Made by a program: the position numbers and the translations under genes
Part shown: in pieces, positions 30,824-32,025 of the stretch
Position numbering within the stretch: the first letter of the stretch is position 1
Layout of the letters: every line of letters begins with the position of its first letter
Notes under the pieces: model-generated
What the model was told of the DNA's origin: nothing
Seen by the model: the letters and a program-made list of their open reading frames with translations, nothing else
The model's database searches: none
Assembly: GCA_013287905.1 (NCBI GenBank)
Contig: JABDCW010000021.1
Coordinates: forward strand, 1-32,025
Origin: Chlamydiota bacterium
GTDB lineage: Bacteria; Chlamydiota; Chlamydiia; Chlamydiales; Parachlamydiaceae
Direction: 5' to 3'
DNA length: 32,025 nucleotides

Positions 30824-32025
30824 ATGTTTTTTTTGTATTTTATCGCGTTGTCATTGATTATACCCTGGACTCTCCAGCCCCAAACGATCACAGAAAAAAA
30901 AATGGGGGCGCCCTCTTTAAACCAGGATATGACCCAGGAAATGCAAAAATCTCTGGTCGAAGTCAATCAAACCTTAAGCAGCATTCAAAATAGATTAAAA
31001 GAACTTTATGCAGAAGTGAACCAATTATTTGTCAATGGTGCTCCGGATGAGGCCTTTGGAGTTTTACTGGAACAAATTAATGCCTTACGAAGTGCTCAGC
31101 AGGAGCTGGAGAATAATTGGCATGACCAGGCAATTAACGGGGAGAATACCGAGAGCTACGCTTTATGGCATCAGCCTGAAACGACGATCGGACAGCTTGT
31201 GATGGATTATGGTTCACAAGGCTATGTTTATTTGATCCCGGAAGAAATTGATGGCATTGGACTAAGTGTAAACTCGAGCCTTCCTATCCCGAGAGCCTCA
31301 TGGGGAGAGATGCTCGAACTGATCCTTGCCCAAAATGGAATTGGCTATACACAATTAAATCCTTTTTTAAGACAACTTTTTCTTTTGAAAGAAAGCGCAT
31401 CGGGATTGAAATTGATCACCAATCAGCGAAGGGACCTCGATTATTTTCCACCAGAAGCGCGTGTATGTTTCGTCCTGACCCCGGAACCTGCTGAATTTAG
31501 GCGCGCATGGTTATTTCTTGAAAAATTCCTCAATCCAAAAAGCACAAACCTGCAGGCTCTTGGAAGTGATATTTTAATCATCGGTCCAGATGCAGAATTA
31601 AAAGATCTGCTAAAGCTCTACGATTTTATTGCAGCGAATAAGGGCGAAAAGGATTACCGCGTATTTGCTGTCAGGCGTATTGAAGCTCATGAGATGGCCC
31701 GCATTTTGGCTGCAATGTTCGATCAGGTAGAGGAAGGGCCGGACCAGCAAAGACCGCAGGCGAAAATGCCGCCTATGCCTCCTAAAGGTGGAGGGGGGCC
31801 TCCAGGGCTGCCAGGGCAGAAAAATTTTCCTCCATTCCAAGCTTCCCCAAGATCTGAGGGTGCACGTGTGAACGGGATCAAGATCATCCCTCTTGCCAAT
31901 GTGGCCAATGCGTTATTTATTGTGGGTACAACGGAAGAGTTAAGGAAAGCAGAACAGATCATTACCCAGGTGGAAAGCCAGTTGGGAGATGCAAAAGAAA
32001 AGATAGTCTACTGGTACACGGCTAA
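30824..32025 (+). CDS. gspD: Type II secretion secretin, N-terminal part (runs off right edge)
   Basis: The first 400 codons of a GspD-type protein; the frame is open at the end of the window. The N-terminus has a signal peptide (MFFLYFIALSLIIPWTLQPQ). Residues 35-110 contain a predicted coiled coil (MQKSLVEVNQTLSSIQNRL). The later part shows the secretin N-domain signature KIIPLANVANALFIVGTTEE followed by LRKAEQIITQVE, and the terminal segment KIVYWYTA. The overall layout is that of the chlamydial GspD. A Pro/Gly-rich insertion (MPPMPPKGGGGPPGLPGQ) lies before the NVANALF block. The start ATG is preceded by AGAGAGG, spacing long. Confidence 0.85.
   Translation, partial: MFFLYFIALSLIIPWTLQPQTITEKKMGAPSLNQDMTQEMQKSLVEVNQTLSSIQNRLKELYAEVNQLFVNGAPDEAFGVLLEQINALRSAQQELENNWHDQAINGENTESYALWHQPETTIGQLVMDYGSQGYVYLIPEEIDGIGLSVNSSLPIPRASWGEMLELILAQNGIGYTQLNPFLRQLFLLKESASGLKLITNQRRDLDYFPPEARVCFVLTPEPAEFRRAWLFLEKFLNPKSTNLQALGSDILIIGPDAELKDLLKLYDFIAANKGEKDYRVFAVRRIEAHEMARILAAMFDQVEEGPDQQRPQAKMPPMPPKGGGGPPGLPGQKNFPPFQASPRSEGARVNGIKIIPLANVANALFIVGTTEELRKAEQIITQVESQLGDAKEKIVYWYTA

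Overview
The window looks like chromosomal DNA of a Chlamydiota bacterium, most likely a Parachlamydia-like symbiont of amoebae. This is an inference from gene content: a type II secretion secretin of the chlamydial GspD type at the right edge, an AGCS sodium:amino-acid symporter, a family I pyrophosphatase, many predicted secreted or low-complexity proteins without recognisable relatives, and moderately AT-rich DNA. The gene set is mostly housekeeping mixed with lineage-specific genes. I see no plasmid, phage or CRISPR locus.

Layout. 1-168: 5' end of tyrS (minus). 451-2087: rpiA, a bifunctional-nuclease-domain gene and a small Tyr/Asn-rich secreted protein. 2113-2448: nested inverted-repeat element. 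2452-6928: a membrane protein (minus), a repeat-containing unknown protein, an outer-membrane barrel and a Fic protein, with three complete copies of a palindromic mobile element among the first three. 6903-8674 (minus): HicB-type fragment, tRNA-Ser(UGA), AGCS symporter. 9089-12669: large unknown protein and an exported Ntn-type amide hydrolase, each preceded by one more element copy. 12690-12903: a separate IS903-like MITE. 13056-14871: DEAD-box helicase and a YaiI/DUF188 protein. 15031-18626: coiled-coil protein and two tandem MFS transporters. 18860-22336 (minus): beta-CASP nuclease, RGG-rich secreted protein and lipoprotein. 22733-26340: treY and tag, with related composite repeats on both sides of treY. 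26911-30638: candidate effector-like protein, ppa and a glycosyltransferase with an N-terminal export-like segment. 30824-end: gspD, cut by the window edge.

The most notable content is the repeats. A palindromic element of about 160 bp, with about 33-bp imperfect terminal repeats starting TACCGAA and an apparent TA target duplication, occurs in five full copies (3482, 3759, 4639, 8912, 11372) and at least three terminal fragments. Four full copies end 14 to 43 bp from a likely start codon. The fifth (4639-4802) lies inside a coding region: removing exactly 162 bp restores a continuous, normal signal peptide, so the element seems to have inserted in frame and added 54 codons. This resembles the Rickettsia palindromic elements in behaviour. 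Other repeat families are a 214-bp IS903-like MITE with a 9-bp duplication, nested composite repeats that supply the ends of tag and possibly treY, a 40-bp perfect inverted repeat, and two copies of a GTCTCGAC hairpin.

Regulation is visible at the Fic gene, where three copies of a TCTATAACTCA box cover the region just upstream and the start codon. This suggests autoregulation by its C-terminal helix-turn-helix.
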